64,000 nt of DNA from an uncultured Bacteroidota bacterium (GTDB taxonomy: Bacteria; Bacteroidota; Bacteroidia; Flavobacteriales; Flavobacteriaceae): the NCBI GenBank assembly GCA_902561795.1, contig CACERG010000005.1:1-64000 (forward strand). Direction: 5' to 3'. Within the stretch, counting starts at the first letter, position 1. Each line of letters begins with the position of its first letter. The notes beneath the pieces were generated by a model, which worked only from the letters and a program-made list of their open reading frames with translations, did no database searches and was not told the origin of the DNA. Positions 1 through 7,959 of the stretch are shown piece after piece. The position numbers and the translations under genes were made by a program.

Positions 1-208
1 GAACCATTTGAAAATGACTAATTTCTTCTTTAGCTATATCCAACATTACAGAAACTAATTCTGATTTTTCTGGGAATGAAATAACAAGAGAAATCGCAGA
101 ATTTGCTGCTTTTTGTTCGCAATAGGTATGGTCGGTTAGTATTTCTTGCAAATTATTTTTTGCGATGTTTACCCAGCGAGGGTCCGAAGGCAACTTTAAA
201 CCCAACAT
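1..208 (-). CDS. miaE: tRNA 2-methylthio-N6-isopentenyladenosine-37 hydroxylase (MiaE-like), 5' part only
   Basis: The first 69 codons lie in the window and the rest runs off the left edge. The protein begins MLGLKLPSDPRWVNIA and continues with a helical stretch containing HTYCEQKAANSA and later AKEEISHFQM. This matches the N-terminus of bacterial MiaE proteins, ferritin-like non-haem di-iron enzymes that hydroxylate the modified A37 of tRNAs. The glutamates and histidine in EQKAA and EEISHF fit the first metal-binding helices of that fold. The start lies 12 bases past the dnaX stop on the same strand, so the two are probably co-transcribed. The family call rests on the N-terminal third only, so catalytic completeness cannot be judged. 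Confidence 0.75.
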   Translation of the reverse strand, partial: MLGLKLPSDPRWVNIAKNNLQEILTDHTYCEQKAANSAISLVISFPEKSELVSVMLDIAKEEISHFQMV

Positions 209-220
209 GTAAATAATAAT

Positions 221-1972
221 TTAATATTCAAGGTCAAAAGTTTTTCTTAAAATTTCTAATGAAGGATTAATTTTTAAAAGGTGTTCGTATTTTTCTTTTG
301 GTGAAAAAATAATCTCATCCTTTGCCACTTCGTCAACATTAACTTTTATTTTAATTTTATAATTATCCAATTTTTTATGAAGAAATGGAAGAAGTTTTTC
401 TTTTTCGATATTTATTTCCAACCTGTTCATTTCGTTTGCTACAGTAAATATTACATCATTTTTATCATCTAATTTGACAGGATTCATATTAAGAATAGAG
501 ATAATATTTTGTTTTCCTCTTTTTTTCAATTGCTCAATATATTCTCTTAGAGTACTTTCAAGATCTTTAAATTCAAATCTAGCTTCTGGTAGTATATTTT
601 TATTCTCTTTTTTTTTAATAGACTGAGTTACTGTTTTTTTTTTCAATTCTACACTTGAAAGTGAATAACTTGAAACTTTAGTATGAATTTGATCTTTTAT
701 TAAATTATTACTATGAATTTTTTCTTTTTTCTTCTCTGGCGAGTCGATTTTCATTGCATTTTTAATAGAACTCTCATCTTTCACATTTTCGACAAAACTT
801 TTGGGAAAATCATTATAGTCATTTTTTTTTAAATCATCTTCGGGGGGTAACTTTTTAATTTCGTTATGTGATGATGACGATTTATAAGGTTCTACAGTTA
901 AACTATTTTTTTTTTCTCTACCGAAATGGATGGAAGCTAGTTGCATTAAGATGAGTTCTACATGAACTCTCCTATTTTTAACATTCTTAAAGTTTATCTC
1001 ACTTTTATTTATTAGTTCTATTGCTTCTAATAACTTGGTGTGTAAAAGTTTTTCTGTAATCTGTATATATTCGGATTTTAGTTCTTTCCCAACCTCAAGT
1101 AATTCTAAAGTTTTGGGATCTTTTGCTAAAATTAAGTTTCTGAAAAAATCTCCGAGACCTTTGATAAATTGAATATTTTCTATTCCTCTTTTTATTAAAA
1201 GGTCATAGCTTTTGATTAATTCAGGGATATTATTATTAAAAATAATTTTTCCTAATCGGCAATACGTCTCATTATCTAAAAGATTTAAATTGTCAGCTAC
1301 TGATTTTTCATTTAGATCTGCTTTTGTAAAACTGACCATCCTGTCATAAATTGATAAAGCATCTCTTAGAGATCCGTCTGCTTTTTGTGCGATAAGGAAT
1401 AGTGCATTTTCCTCAAATTTACATTTGCTTTCAATAGCAATTTTTTTTAAATAAGATTGAATTTCTATTACTGAAATACGTTTGAAATCATAAATCTGGC
1501 ATCTTGACAGTATAGTTGGTATAATTTTATTTTTTTCGGTTGTTGCTAAAATAAAAATAATATGTTTCGGTGGTTCTTCGAGTGTTTTTAAAAACGCATT
1601 GAATGCAGAGTTTGATAACATGTGCGCTTCATCAATAATATAAACTTTATATTTTCCTATTTGAGGTGGTATTCTAACCTGTTCATTTAATTTACGAATG
1701 TCTTCAACTGAATTATTTGATGCAGCATCTAATTCAAAAATATTAAAAGAAAAATCTTCAGAATTTTTTGATTCTAAATTATTTATTTTTTTCGCTAGAA
1801 TTCGCGCACAAGAGGTTTTTCCAACCCCTCTTGGTCCTGAAAAAAGTAATGCCTGTGGAAGTTGGTTTGTTTTTAAACTATTTTTTAACGTATGTGTGAT
1901 ACTGTCTTGCCCAATTACTTCCTCAAATGATTTTGGTCGATTTTTTAATGCTGAAACTATAAATTGATCCAT
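221..1972 (-). CDS. dnaX: DNA polymerase III subunit gamma/tau (clamp-loader ATPase)
   Basis: This is the clamp-loader ATPase that assembles the sliding clamp for the replicative polymerase. The 583-residue protein has a Walker A motif GPRGVGKT at about 46-53, a Walker B/DEAH box at about 114-117 and the SRC motif at about 156-158. Domain III ends near residue 350. Beyond it lies a lysine-rich, low-complexity tail of about 130 residues and then a short folded C-terminal region, as in tau. The segment between the Walker A helix and the ELDAASNN motif carries none of the four cysteines that bind zinc in the E. coli protein. A run of ten A residues on the coding strand (906-915) sits at the core/tail junction, with stops close by in both other frames. 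A gene for MiaE follows directly. Assignment is very secure. Confidence 0.97.
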   Translation of the reverse strand: MDQFIVSALKNRPKSFEEVIGQDSITHTLKNSLKTNQLPQALLFSGPRGVGKTSCARILAKKINNLESKNSEDFSFNIFELDAASNNSVEDIRKLNEQVRIPPQIGKYKVYIIDEAHMLSNSAFNAFLKTLEEPPKHIIFILATTEKNKIIPTILSRCQIYDFKRISVIEIQSYLKKIAIESKCKFEENALFLIAQKADGSLRDALSIYDRMVSFTKADLNEKSVADNLNLLDNETYCRLGKIIFNNNIPELIKSYDLLIKRGIENIQFIKGLGDFFRNLILAKDPKTLELLEVGKELKSEYIQITEKLLHTKLLEAIELINKSEINFKNVKNRRVHVELILMQLASIHFGREKKNSLTVEPYKSSSSHNEIKKLPPEDDLKKNDYNDFPKSFVENVKDESSIKNAMKIDSPEKKKEKIHSNNLIKDQIHTKVSSYSLSSVELKKKTVTQSIKKKENKNILPEARFEFKDLESTLREYIEQLKKRGKQNIISILNMNPVKLDDKNDVIFTVANEMNRLEINIEKEKLLPFLHKKLDNYKIKIKVNVDEVAKDEIIFSPKEKYEHLLKINPSLEILRKTFDLEY

Positions 1973-1977
1973 TTAAG

Positions 1978-1985
1978 CAAATATA
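1978..1985 (-). promoter_or_regulatory. Possible -7 promoter element for dnaX
   Basis: On the minus strand the octamer TATATTTG matches the Bacteroidota -7 consensus TAnnTTTG. It ends about six bases before the dnaX ATG, so a transcript from it would have almost no leader. I found no good -33 TTG at the usual spacing, so the call is weak. Confidence 0.3.
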
Positions 1986-2050
1986 TAAATCTAATAAAGT
2001 TTTTATTAAACACTCTTAAATATATTCATTTATAATTATTAACAAATGAT

Positions 2051-2058
2051 TAAATTTG
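2051..2058 (+). promoter_or_regulatory. -7 promoter element of rnpB
   Basis: TAAATTTG is an exact match to the Bacteroidota -7 consensus TAnnTTTG. It ends four to five bases before the first base of the RNase P RNA P1 helix, where a transcription start would be expected. No clear -33 TTG is present. The position relative to the mature RNA is the main support. Confidence 0.55.
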
Positions 2059-2060
2059 TT

Positions 2061-2347
2061 TTGCAGGCCATCTTATCGCTTCTAAAATATAGAAGAGGAA
2101 AGTCCGGACACCAAAGAGCGGCATAGCGGGTAATACCCGTCCTTCATAAGAAGAGGAAAAGTGCAACAGAAAGAATGTACAGTTAGGCTGTAGTGAAATC
2201 ATGTAAACTCTATGTGGTGCAACGCCAAGTAAATCTACATAAGAATGGCTCGTTCAGAGTAGAAGGGTAGGCGGCTAGAGTGTTCAAGTAATTTTACACC
2301 CAGATAAATGATAAGACTAGACAGAATCCGGCTTACAGGCCTGCTTT
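2061..2347 (+). ncRNA. rnpB: RNase P RNA, bacterial type A
   Basis: This is the catalytic RNA that removes 5' leaders from precursor tRNAs. The sequence contains the conserved block GAGGAAAGTCCGGAC near 2093, the core GTGCAACAGAAAGAATGTACAG near 2160-2181, and the 3' block AGACAGAATCCGGCTTAC near 2318. The ends pair as helix P1: GCAGGCC at 2063-2069 with GGCCTGC at 2338-2344. That helix is followed by a short T run, so it may also serve as the terminator. Length is about 285 nt, slightly shorter than many type A RNAs. It lies between dnaX and rsmD on the opposite strand to both. Confidence 0.95.
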
Positions 2348-2355
2348 TTAAAATT

Positions 2356-2883
2356 TCAATTAAAAAAAGAAATAACGCTGTCACCGTACTTTCGATTCAT
2401 ATAATAGCTAGGTTCGTTGCTAAAATCAATTTTTTTATTGTGCTCAATAACTAACATACCATTAGTTAAGAGTTTTTCAACACTCAAATCTATAATGATT
2501 TTATATATATTATGCTCAATTTCGTATGGCGGATCGGCAAAGATTAAATGAAATTGGCTATTATTTTTTCTTAGAAAGTTGATACTTTCTGATTGAACGA
2601 CATTGATTTCAGTGTTTAATAAAAGGGATGTTTTTTTTATAAAAACTGTACATAGTCTATTCTGATCTACAGATGTAATATTTAATGAGCCCCTAGAAGC
2701 AAATTCATAGCTTATATTACCAGTACCCGAATAAAGATCTAAGACTTTGATATTTCTAAATTCTATTCTATTTTGTAAAATATTGAATAGACCCTCTTTT
2801 AGACGGTCCGTTGTTGGTCTTGTTTGTAGATTTTTTGGAGGATAAATTTTTCTTCCCTTATATTTCCCAGATATAATTCTCAT
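2356..2883 (-). CDS. rsmD: 16S rRNA (guanine(966)-N(2))-methyltransferase RsmD
   Basis: RsmD methylates G966 of 16S rRNA in the assembled small subunit using S-adenosylmethionine. The 175-residue protein begins MRIISGKYKGRKI. It has the family motif TRPTTDRLKEGLFNIL, the SAM-binding DLYSGTGNISYEFASRG at about 50-66 and the catalytic DPPYE near 116-120. Length is normal for the family. Its start codon shares one base with the stop of the upstream DUF3822 gene, so translation is likely coupled. The 3' end abuts rnpB, which is transcribed toward it. Confidence 0.95.
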   Translation of the reverse strand: MRIISGKYKGRKIYPPKNLQTRPTTDRLKEGLFNILQNRIEFRNIKVLDLYSGTGNISYEFASRGSLNITSVDQNRLCTVFIKKTSLLLNTEINVVQSESINFLRKNNSQFHLIFADPPYEIEHNIYKIIIDLSVEKLLTNGMLVIEHNKKIDFSNEPSYYMNRKYGDSVISFFN

Positions 2884-3656
2884 TAGTTAAAACAAGATGA
2901 CAGATAAGGTGCGTGATGTTTTGAGAAGTCAATTTTTGTTAACATGTTATCATTTGAGAAGGTAATATAATAATGGTAATTTTTTACAATGTCATAATAA
3001 CTCTCAAAGGCATCTATTCTTCCTAAAAATTGTATCTCAAAATTATTAGAATCAAGATCAAACTGTTCAACAACAAAAAAAAGATAATACATAAATTCAT
3101 TTTCATTTTTAACAACAAAACTATTGTAAAAAATCAACTTATTATTTTCTACAAGGAATATATCCATTGCATCAAAGTGTAAATGAACAAAAAGTTGTTT
3201 TGAAAATTTTTCAGTTGAGCACAAATTCAAAATCTTTTTTATGAGTATTGAGGTGTAATGAAAGACATTAAAATCTACATCTAGTTTTTCAATTACATTA
3301 TAAAGTTTCTTTGGGATAGAGTAAACATTTGTGTTATACTCTTTTTTCAATTCATCATATATTATAATTTCAGTTTCATGTTTTTTAAAATAAAAACTTA
3401 AATAGTCATCCAATCTGTTTTTATCAAAAAAAATTGTTGGTACTAGTGTAGAGGGCTGTTGAAAAAAAATTGTACTAAAATATTCAAAGTTTTTAGGGTT
3501 ATTTTTTAAAAAGTTTTTAATAAGATTTTCAAATTCAGTTGTATCAGTAGGGTAAGAAAAATAATCTACATTATCATCAGTACAAAATGAAAAACCATTT
3601 TTAAAAAAGTGAATTGAAAAGCTTTTATTTTGAAGAATATTATTCTCGCTTAGCAT
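2883..3656 (-). CDS. DUF3822 family protein
   Basis: The 257-residue protein begins MLSENNILQNKSFSIHF. I chose this ATG rather than the one eight codons upstream because it fits the family start and reduces the overlap with the preceding gene to 17 bases. It resembles DUF3822 proteins, found in Bacteroidota directly beside rsmD, as here. The sequence is rich in Phe, Tyr and Asn and has no signal peptide or membrane segment, so it is probably cytoplasmic. Family members have been suggested to resemble actin-like ATPase folds, but I see no nucleotide-binding motif and assign no function. The family call rests on sequence character plus the conserved neighbour. Confidence 0.75.
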   Translation of the reverse strand: MLSENNILQNKSFSIHFFKNGFSFCTDDNVDYFSYPTDTTEFENLIKNFLKNNPKNFEYFSTIFFQQPSTLVPTIFFDKNRLDDYLSFYFKKHETEIIIYDELKKEYNTNVYSIPKKLYNVIEKLDVDFNVFHYTSILIKKILNLCSTEKFSKQLFVHLHFDAMDIFLVENNKLIFYNSFVVKNENEFMYYLFFVVEQFDLDSNNFEIQFLGRIDAFESYYDIVKNYHYYITFSNDNMLTKIDFSKHHAPYLSSCFN

Positions 3657-4290
3657 CAAATATTGTTGGCCAATTACCATTTGTACTTACTTTACTTAGA
3701 GATCCTAGAATAATCTCTGGGCCGTTGACACCATCAACTGAAATAGTTTCATTTTCTTGCTTCACAAGGTCTTTATTCTGATCATACAGCAAAATTTCTT
3801 TAGAAACTTTAACTTCAAAAACCGGTACTTTATAACCATTTTTATTAATTATTTCAGCTTTAATTTGAAAAGTGCTATCCTCTAAACCATTGATTGGTAG
3901 GTAAGCCATTTTTTTGTAGGAATCGTTGTTTTTAAAGAGTGAGTCCTTAACTGAAACAAAGCCCAAGGTGTCCACAACTATCACCTCTTTTAACATGTCA
4001 ATTCTATATGTACGGTCATATTGCAAATATGATGAGTCACGTTTTTCTATTAGCGTAAAAATTCCTTCATCTACAAACTTAACAAGACTATCAAAATTAT
4101 TTGAAAATTTACCTTTAACATCTTTATGTGCTATTTGCGCTGTTCTTATGTCTTTTAACCTGTCAATTACAACTGCAAATCTTTCATTTTTTATTTGATT
4201 AAATTTTATAGGACCACTAATGGCATCGTATATCTTATAAGCAAAGAAAATTGATAAAATCCATAAAGCTGCTTGGATACCTAGTTTCAT
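3640..4290 (-). CDS. Membrane-anchored protein of unknown function
   Basis: The 216-residue protein starts MKLGIQAALWILSIFFAYKI, a single N-terminal membrane segment with few positive charges before it. A helical stretch follows (about 25-55, including RLKDIRTAQIAHKDVKGKFS), then a mostly beta region with no cysteine. A long hydrophobic N-terminal helix followed by residues such as RTAQIAHKDVKGKF recalls pseudopilin-like proteins, but I cannot confirm that. It is the first gene of the run unknown-DUF3822-rsmD, and it overlaps the DUF3822 start. No enzymatic motif is visible and no function is assigned. Confidence 0.75.
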   Translation of the reverse strand: MKLGIQAALWILSIFFAYKIYDAISGPIKFNQIKNERFAVVIDRLKDIRTAQIAHKDVKGKFSNNFDSLVKFVDEGIFTLIEKRDSSYLQYDRTYRIDMLKEVIVVDTLGFVSVKDSLFKNNDSYKKMAYLPINGLEDSTFQIKAEIINKNGYKVPVFEVKVSKEILLYDQNKDLVKQENETISVDGVNGPEIILGSLSKVSTNGNWPTIFDAKRE

Positions 4291-4308
4291 ATTATGATTT
4301 CTTTAAAA

Positions 4309-4336
4309 CAAATCTACAATTTTTTTTGTATCACAA
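4309..4336 (-). promoter_or_regulatory. Promoter for the unknown-DUF3822-rsmD run
   Basis: On the minus strand TAGATTTG (4316 down to 4309) matches the Bacteroidota -7 consensus. A TTTTG lies upstream with its TTG at 4336-4334, a spacing of 17 bases, within the range reported for this sigma factor. The expected transcription start is about 10-15 bases before the ATG at 4290. Confidence 0.5.
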
Positions 4337-4378
4337 AAGTTTTTAAAAAAAATTATATTTAGCGAATAGATTGATTTG

Positions 4379-5809
4379 ATGCACCCTAAAAGTTTTGCCT
4401 TACAACTTGAAAAAAAATTAGATTTTGAACCAACTAAATCCCAGCTTATCTGGTTTTCTGAAATATCGAGTTTTATTTTATCTAAAAATTTGAATTCGGT
4501 TTTTATATTAAAAGGCTATGCGGGTTCCGGGAAAACGACATTGCTTGGATCTTTAGTTCATCAGCTAAATAAAATTAATCATAAAGCGATATTAATTGCA
4601 CCGACAGGAAGGGCCGCAAAAGTAATGTCAACATATTCAAATTATCCTGCACAAACTATACATAAGCAAATTTATAATACTAAATCCGAAGACAGAGGTA
4701 AAATTATTTTTCGCTTAAAAAAAAATAATAATAAAAATACAATCTTTATAGTTGACGAAGCTTCAATGATTGGAAACGAAATAATCGAAACTGAATTTTC
4801 CAAAAATAATTCACTTTTAAATGATTTAGTAAAATATGTTAGAGATGGATATAACTGTAAGCTTTTAATGGTTGGTGATCCAGCACAACTTCCTCCAATT
4901 AATTTGACTGTAAGTCCAGCGTTAGATTTGGAAATATTGAAAAGATTTTATTTTGATAAAGTTTTTACAGTAGAATTAACTTTTGTTGTTCGACAAAAGC
5001 AAAACTCAGGAATATTAAACAATGCGACTGCAATTAGAAAACAACTTAACCAAAATATTTATGATCAGTTTAGATTCAATATAAGAGGATTTAATGATAT
5101 TCAAAATTTGAATGAAAGGAATATAATTTTTGAGGTAGTGGAGTCAGCATACAATAATTCTGGAATAGATCAAACCGTATTTATAGTTAGATCAAATAAG
5201 CGAGCCTATTTATTTAATAAACAAATAAGGCAAGAAGTATTGTATCTTGAAGATGAGCTATCAATTGGAGATCGACTTATGGTTTTAAAAAATAATTACT
5301 TTTGGCTTCAACACGCATCCAAGCCAGGTTTTATTGCCAACGGAGATATTATTGAAATAATCAAAATAAAATCTAAAAAAGAAATTTATGGTTTTTCTTT
5401 TGCTGAAGTTCAGGTTGTTTTGGTAGATTATCCTGAAGAACTACCATTCGAAACTATTTTATTACTTGATACACTTGAAATCAAGACAGCTTCATTGCCA
5501 TTTGAAGAAGTAAATAAGCTTTATAAAAATATAATGGAAGATTATGTTGATGAAAAGTCTAAGTTTAAGCGACTTACAAAAGTTAAAGAAAATAAATTTT
5601 TTAACGCTTTACAGGTTAAGTATTCATATGCAATTACATGCCATAAATCTCAAGGGGGTCAATGGGAAAATGTTTTTATAGAAAAGCCATATTTACCTAA
5701 TGGTTTAAATAAAGAATATTTGAGATGGCTATATACCGCAATTACACGTGCTACAAAAAATTTATATTTGATCGGTTTTACGGGCGAAGATTTCAATATG
5801 CAAAACTAA
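4379..5809 (+). CDS. RecD-like superfamily 1B DNA helicase
   Basis: An ATP-dependent 5'-3' DNA helicase of the RecD/Dda type, 476 residues from the ATG at 4379. An in-frame TTG sits one codon earlier, but the ATG is the better start. Motif I is GYAGSGKTTLL (about 46-56), motif Ia follows as LIAPTGRAAK, motif II is IFIVDEASM, and GDPAQLPPI is motif III. The C-terminal part carries TCHKSQGGQWENVFIE and RWLYTAITRATKNLYLIG, the UvrD_C_2-type motifs V and VI. It lacks the RecBC-binding N-terminal domain and no recB or recC is nearby, so it probably acts alone in repair or recombination. It is followed four bases later by the acyltransferase gene. Confidence 0.9.
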   Translation: MHPKSFALQLEKKLDFEPTKSQLIWFSEISSFILSKNLNSVFILKGYAGSGKTTLLGSLVHQLNKINHKAILIAPTGRAAKVMSTYSNYPAQTIHKQIYNTKSEDRGKIIFRLKKNNNKNTIFIVDEASMIGNEIIETEFSKNNSLLNDLVKYVRDGYNCKLLMVGDPAQLPPINLTVSPALDLEILKRFYFDKVFTVELTFVVRQKQNSGILNNATAIRKQLNQNIYDQFRFNIRGFNDIQNLNERNIIFEVVESAYNNSGIDQTVFIVRSNKRAYLFNKQIRQEVLYLEDELSIGDRLMVLKNNYFWLQHASKPGFIANGDIIEIIKIKSKKEIYGFSFAEVQVVLVDYPEELPFETILLLDTLEIKTASLPFEEVNKLYKNIMEDYVDEKSKFKRLTKVKENKFFNALQVKYSYAITCHKSQGGQWENVFIEKPYLPNGLNKEYLRWLYTAITRATKNLYLIGFTGEDFNMQN

Positions 5810-5813
5810 AAGT

Positions 5814-6356
5814 ATGTTTCGTTTATTTTCCAAAGTCATTTTTCTTAGATTGCTAGGTTGGAATATTCAAGGTAGTTTTCCTAAAATATTAAAATATGTT
5901 GTCGCAGTAGTTCCGCATACAAGCTGGATAGATTTTTTCGTCGGCTTAATGGTTAGAAGTATCTCAGGGGAGCAGATAAATTTTGTTGGTAAAAAAGAAT
6001 TATTTACCCCCTATTTAGGGTGGTTTTTGAGACTTTTGGGCGGTACTCCAATAGATCGTTCTGGACCTGGTGGTTCAGTTGAATCAATAGTCAAAATTTT
6101 TAGAGAAAATAAAAAATTTAGGATTGCTTTAGCACCAGAAGGAACACGTCAAAAAGTCGAAAATCTTAAAACCGGTTATTATCACATAGCTAAACAATTG
6201 AAAGTACCAATTGTACCAGTTAGCTTTGATTATAGAAGTAAAAAAATTATAATACATCCAAATTTTTATACCACAAATGATGAATCTAGAGATTTAAAAA
6301 AATTAGAAGTTCTATTTAGAGGATTTGTAGGTTTTTCTGAAGAAAAAAGTTTTTAA
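5814..6356 (+). CDS. 1-acyl-sn-glycerol-3-phosphate acyltransferase family protein
   Basis: A membrane-associated lysophospholipid acyltransferase of the PlsC family, 180 residues, likely transferring an acyl chain during phospholipid or lipid-A-related synthesis. It has the catalytic HX4D motif HTSWID at about 35-40, GGTPIDRS near 76-83 (block 2) and APEGTR near 107-112 (block 3). It is shorter than E. coli PlsC (about 245 residues), as is common for this Bacteroidota subfamily. The exact acceptor lipid cannot be read from sequence. The gene overlaps the end of convergent yebC by four bases. Confidence 0.88.
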   Translation: MFRLFSKVIFLRLLGWNIQGSFPKILKYVVAVVPHTSWIDFFVGLMVRSISGEQINFVGKKELFTPYLGWFLRLLGGTPIDRSGPGGSVESIVKIFRENKKFRIALAPEGTRQKVENLKTGYYHIAKQLKVPIVPVSFDYRSKKIIIHPNFYTTNDESRDLKKLEVLFRGFVGFSEEKSF

Positions 6357-7072
6357 ATATTTTTAATATCTAGTGTGTGGTATACATTTTGGACATCATC
6401 ATCTTCCTCAATTTTTTCAATTAATTCAAGAACTTCATTTTTCTGTTCATGTTCTAAAGTCTTTACTAATTGAGGTATTCTTTCAAAGCCAGAGAAAATA
6501 ATTTCCAAATTACGATTTTCTAGTTCTTTTTGAATTTTCCCATAGTGTTCAAATGAAGCATACAAATTTATTTCGTTATCAGCAACAAAAACCTCTTCAA
6601 CTCCAAAATCAATAAATTCTAACTCTATTTTTTCAATATCTAAATTTTTTTGATCAATTCTGAAGTTGCAAAAATGTGTAAAAATAAATTCCACTGAACC
6701 AGAAGTACCTAAGCTTCCTCCTGCTTTATTAAAATATGAACGAATATTTGCAACCGTTCGATTGTTATTGTCTGTTGCTGTTTCAACTAAAATTGCAATA
6801 CCATAAGGTGCATAGCCTTCAAAAATAATTTCTTTATAGTCTACAGTATTTTTTTCAGTTGCTTTTTTAATAGCTCTTTCAATATTCTCTTTTGGCATAT
6901 TAGCTGCCTTTGCATTTTGAATCAGAGCCCTTAATCGTGAGTTATTTTCCGGATCAGACCCTCCTTCTTTTACACACATAGAAATATCTTTTCCCAGGCG
7001 AGTAAATATTTTAGCCATTGCTGACCAACGCTTTAATTTTCTTGCCTTTCTAAATTCAAAAGCTCTACCCAT
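6353..7072 (-). CDS. yebC: YebC/PmpR (TACO1-like) family protein
   Basis: A member of the YebC family, annotated as a DNA-binding regulator and more recently linked to relief of ribosome stalling. The 239-residue protein has the normal length. Family blocks visible are KRWSAMAKIFTRLGKDI, SRLRALIQNAKAANMPKENIERAIKKA, and YEGYAPYG-like FEGYAPYGIAILVETATDNNNRT, followed by the GGSLGTSGSVEFIF block. It is the last gene of the thrABC-gcvT-SDR run but is separated from the SDR gene by 58 bases and may have its own promoter. Confidence 0.93.
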   Translation of the reverse strand: MGRAFEFRKARKLKRWSAMAKIFTRLGKDISMCVKEGGSDPENNSRLRALIQNAKAANMPKENIERAIKKATEKNTVDYKEIIFEGYAPYGIAILVETATDNNNRTVANIRSYFNKAGGSLGTSGSVEFIFTHFCNFRIDQKNLDIEKIELEFIDFGVEEVFVADNEINLYASFEHYGKIQKELENRNLEIIFSGFERIPQLVKTLEHEQKNEVLELIEKIEEDDDVQNVYHTLDIKNI

Positions 7073-7130
7073 TGATTTTTTAATTTATAAATATATGTAA
7101 ACTAGTAAGTTGATTTTTTAAATTTTATTT

Positions 7131-7958
7131 TTAATTATGCTGGAGTGTTAAGTCACTGAGAACATCTTCGTAAGATGGTTGAATATTGTGTGGTAGTTTA
7201 TTTTCTTTTGGAAGTACTGCTAGATACCTGGTCGTATTGGAAGTAAATACTTGCTTATAAAACCCAGGTTTATTATATCTTTTTTCTACTAGTGCCCTAA
7301 TAAAATCAAAATGTGAAATTAAATCAGTGCTTCCCAAGTGAAAAATTCCTGTTTTTTTATGGTTTATTATATAATGAATCTGTTGACTTAGACGAACATC
7401 ACTATTTACGTTAATAACTGTATTTGGGAATACTTCTATAGGAGAATTATCTCTTAAAGCTTTATCAATTTTTAATGTTCTAGGTGAGTTAAGGCCAAAA
7501 ATCATAGGCAAGCGAAGTATAATATATTTACCTGTTTTTAGATTCAAAAGTTGATTTTCAATTTTAATTTTAAAATGCCCATAGAGGCTTTTTGAAAGTG
7601 TTTTATCATATTCATAGGATGGGTAATGTCTAAAGGAATCAAAAACGTTTGCTGAAGAAATATACATTATTCTACAATCGTATTTTTGAACATGTTCTTT
7701 CAGATAAATATGTGTTTCTACTTGAGAATAAATATCCCCTCTTAGAGAGGATATAATCAATTTTGGATTAAATTTTTTTAAAATGGTGGTTAGTTTATCT
7801 TTTTGGTGATTAAAATGGACAAAATTAGAATTATTTTTGTAGCCCGTATTACTGTTATAAGTTCCTAAAGTATAAAAATAGGCTGAAAGCTCTCTATATA
7901 TCGCATTGCCAATAAACCCACTTCCTCCAAGTATAAGTATAGGTCTTGACACTTTCAA
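7131..7958 (-). CDS. NAD(P)-dependent extended SDR / RmlD-like sugar-nucleotide reductase
   Basis: The 275-residue protein begins with a Rossmann dinucleotide-binding motif, GGSGFIG at about 11-17. A catalytic YxxxK (Tyr126, Lys130, in SLYGHFK) is preceded by SSANVFD, as in extended short-chain dehydrogenases of the RmlD/epimerase type. Such proteins reduce or epimerise nucleotide sugars such as dTDP-4-keto-rhamnose. No other rml genes are near. The start lies one base past the gcvT stop, so it is co-transcribed with gcvT. The association with glycine metabolism is positional only and the substrate is unknown. Confidence 0.8.
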   Translation of the reverse strand: MKVSRPILILGGSGFIGNAIYRELSAYFYTLGTYNSNTGYKNNSNFVHFNHQKDKLTTILKKFNPKLIISSLRGDIYSQVETHIYLKEHVQKYDCRIMYISSANVFDSFRHYPSYEYDKTLSKSLYGHFKIKIENQLLNLKTGKYIILRLPMIFGLNSPRTLKIDKALRDNSPIEVFPNTVINVNSDVRLSQQIHYIINHKKTGIFHLGSTDLISHFDFIRALVEKRYNKPGFYKQVFTSNTTRYLAVLPKENKLPHNIQPSYEDVLSDLTLQHN

Positions 7959-7959
7959 A

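Noticed and set aside
600-920. Multiple poly-T runs as terminators for a transcript on the plus strand
   Set aside because: They are the complement of Lys codons in the dnaX tail and have no adjacent GC-rich stem.
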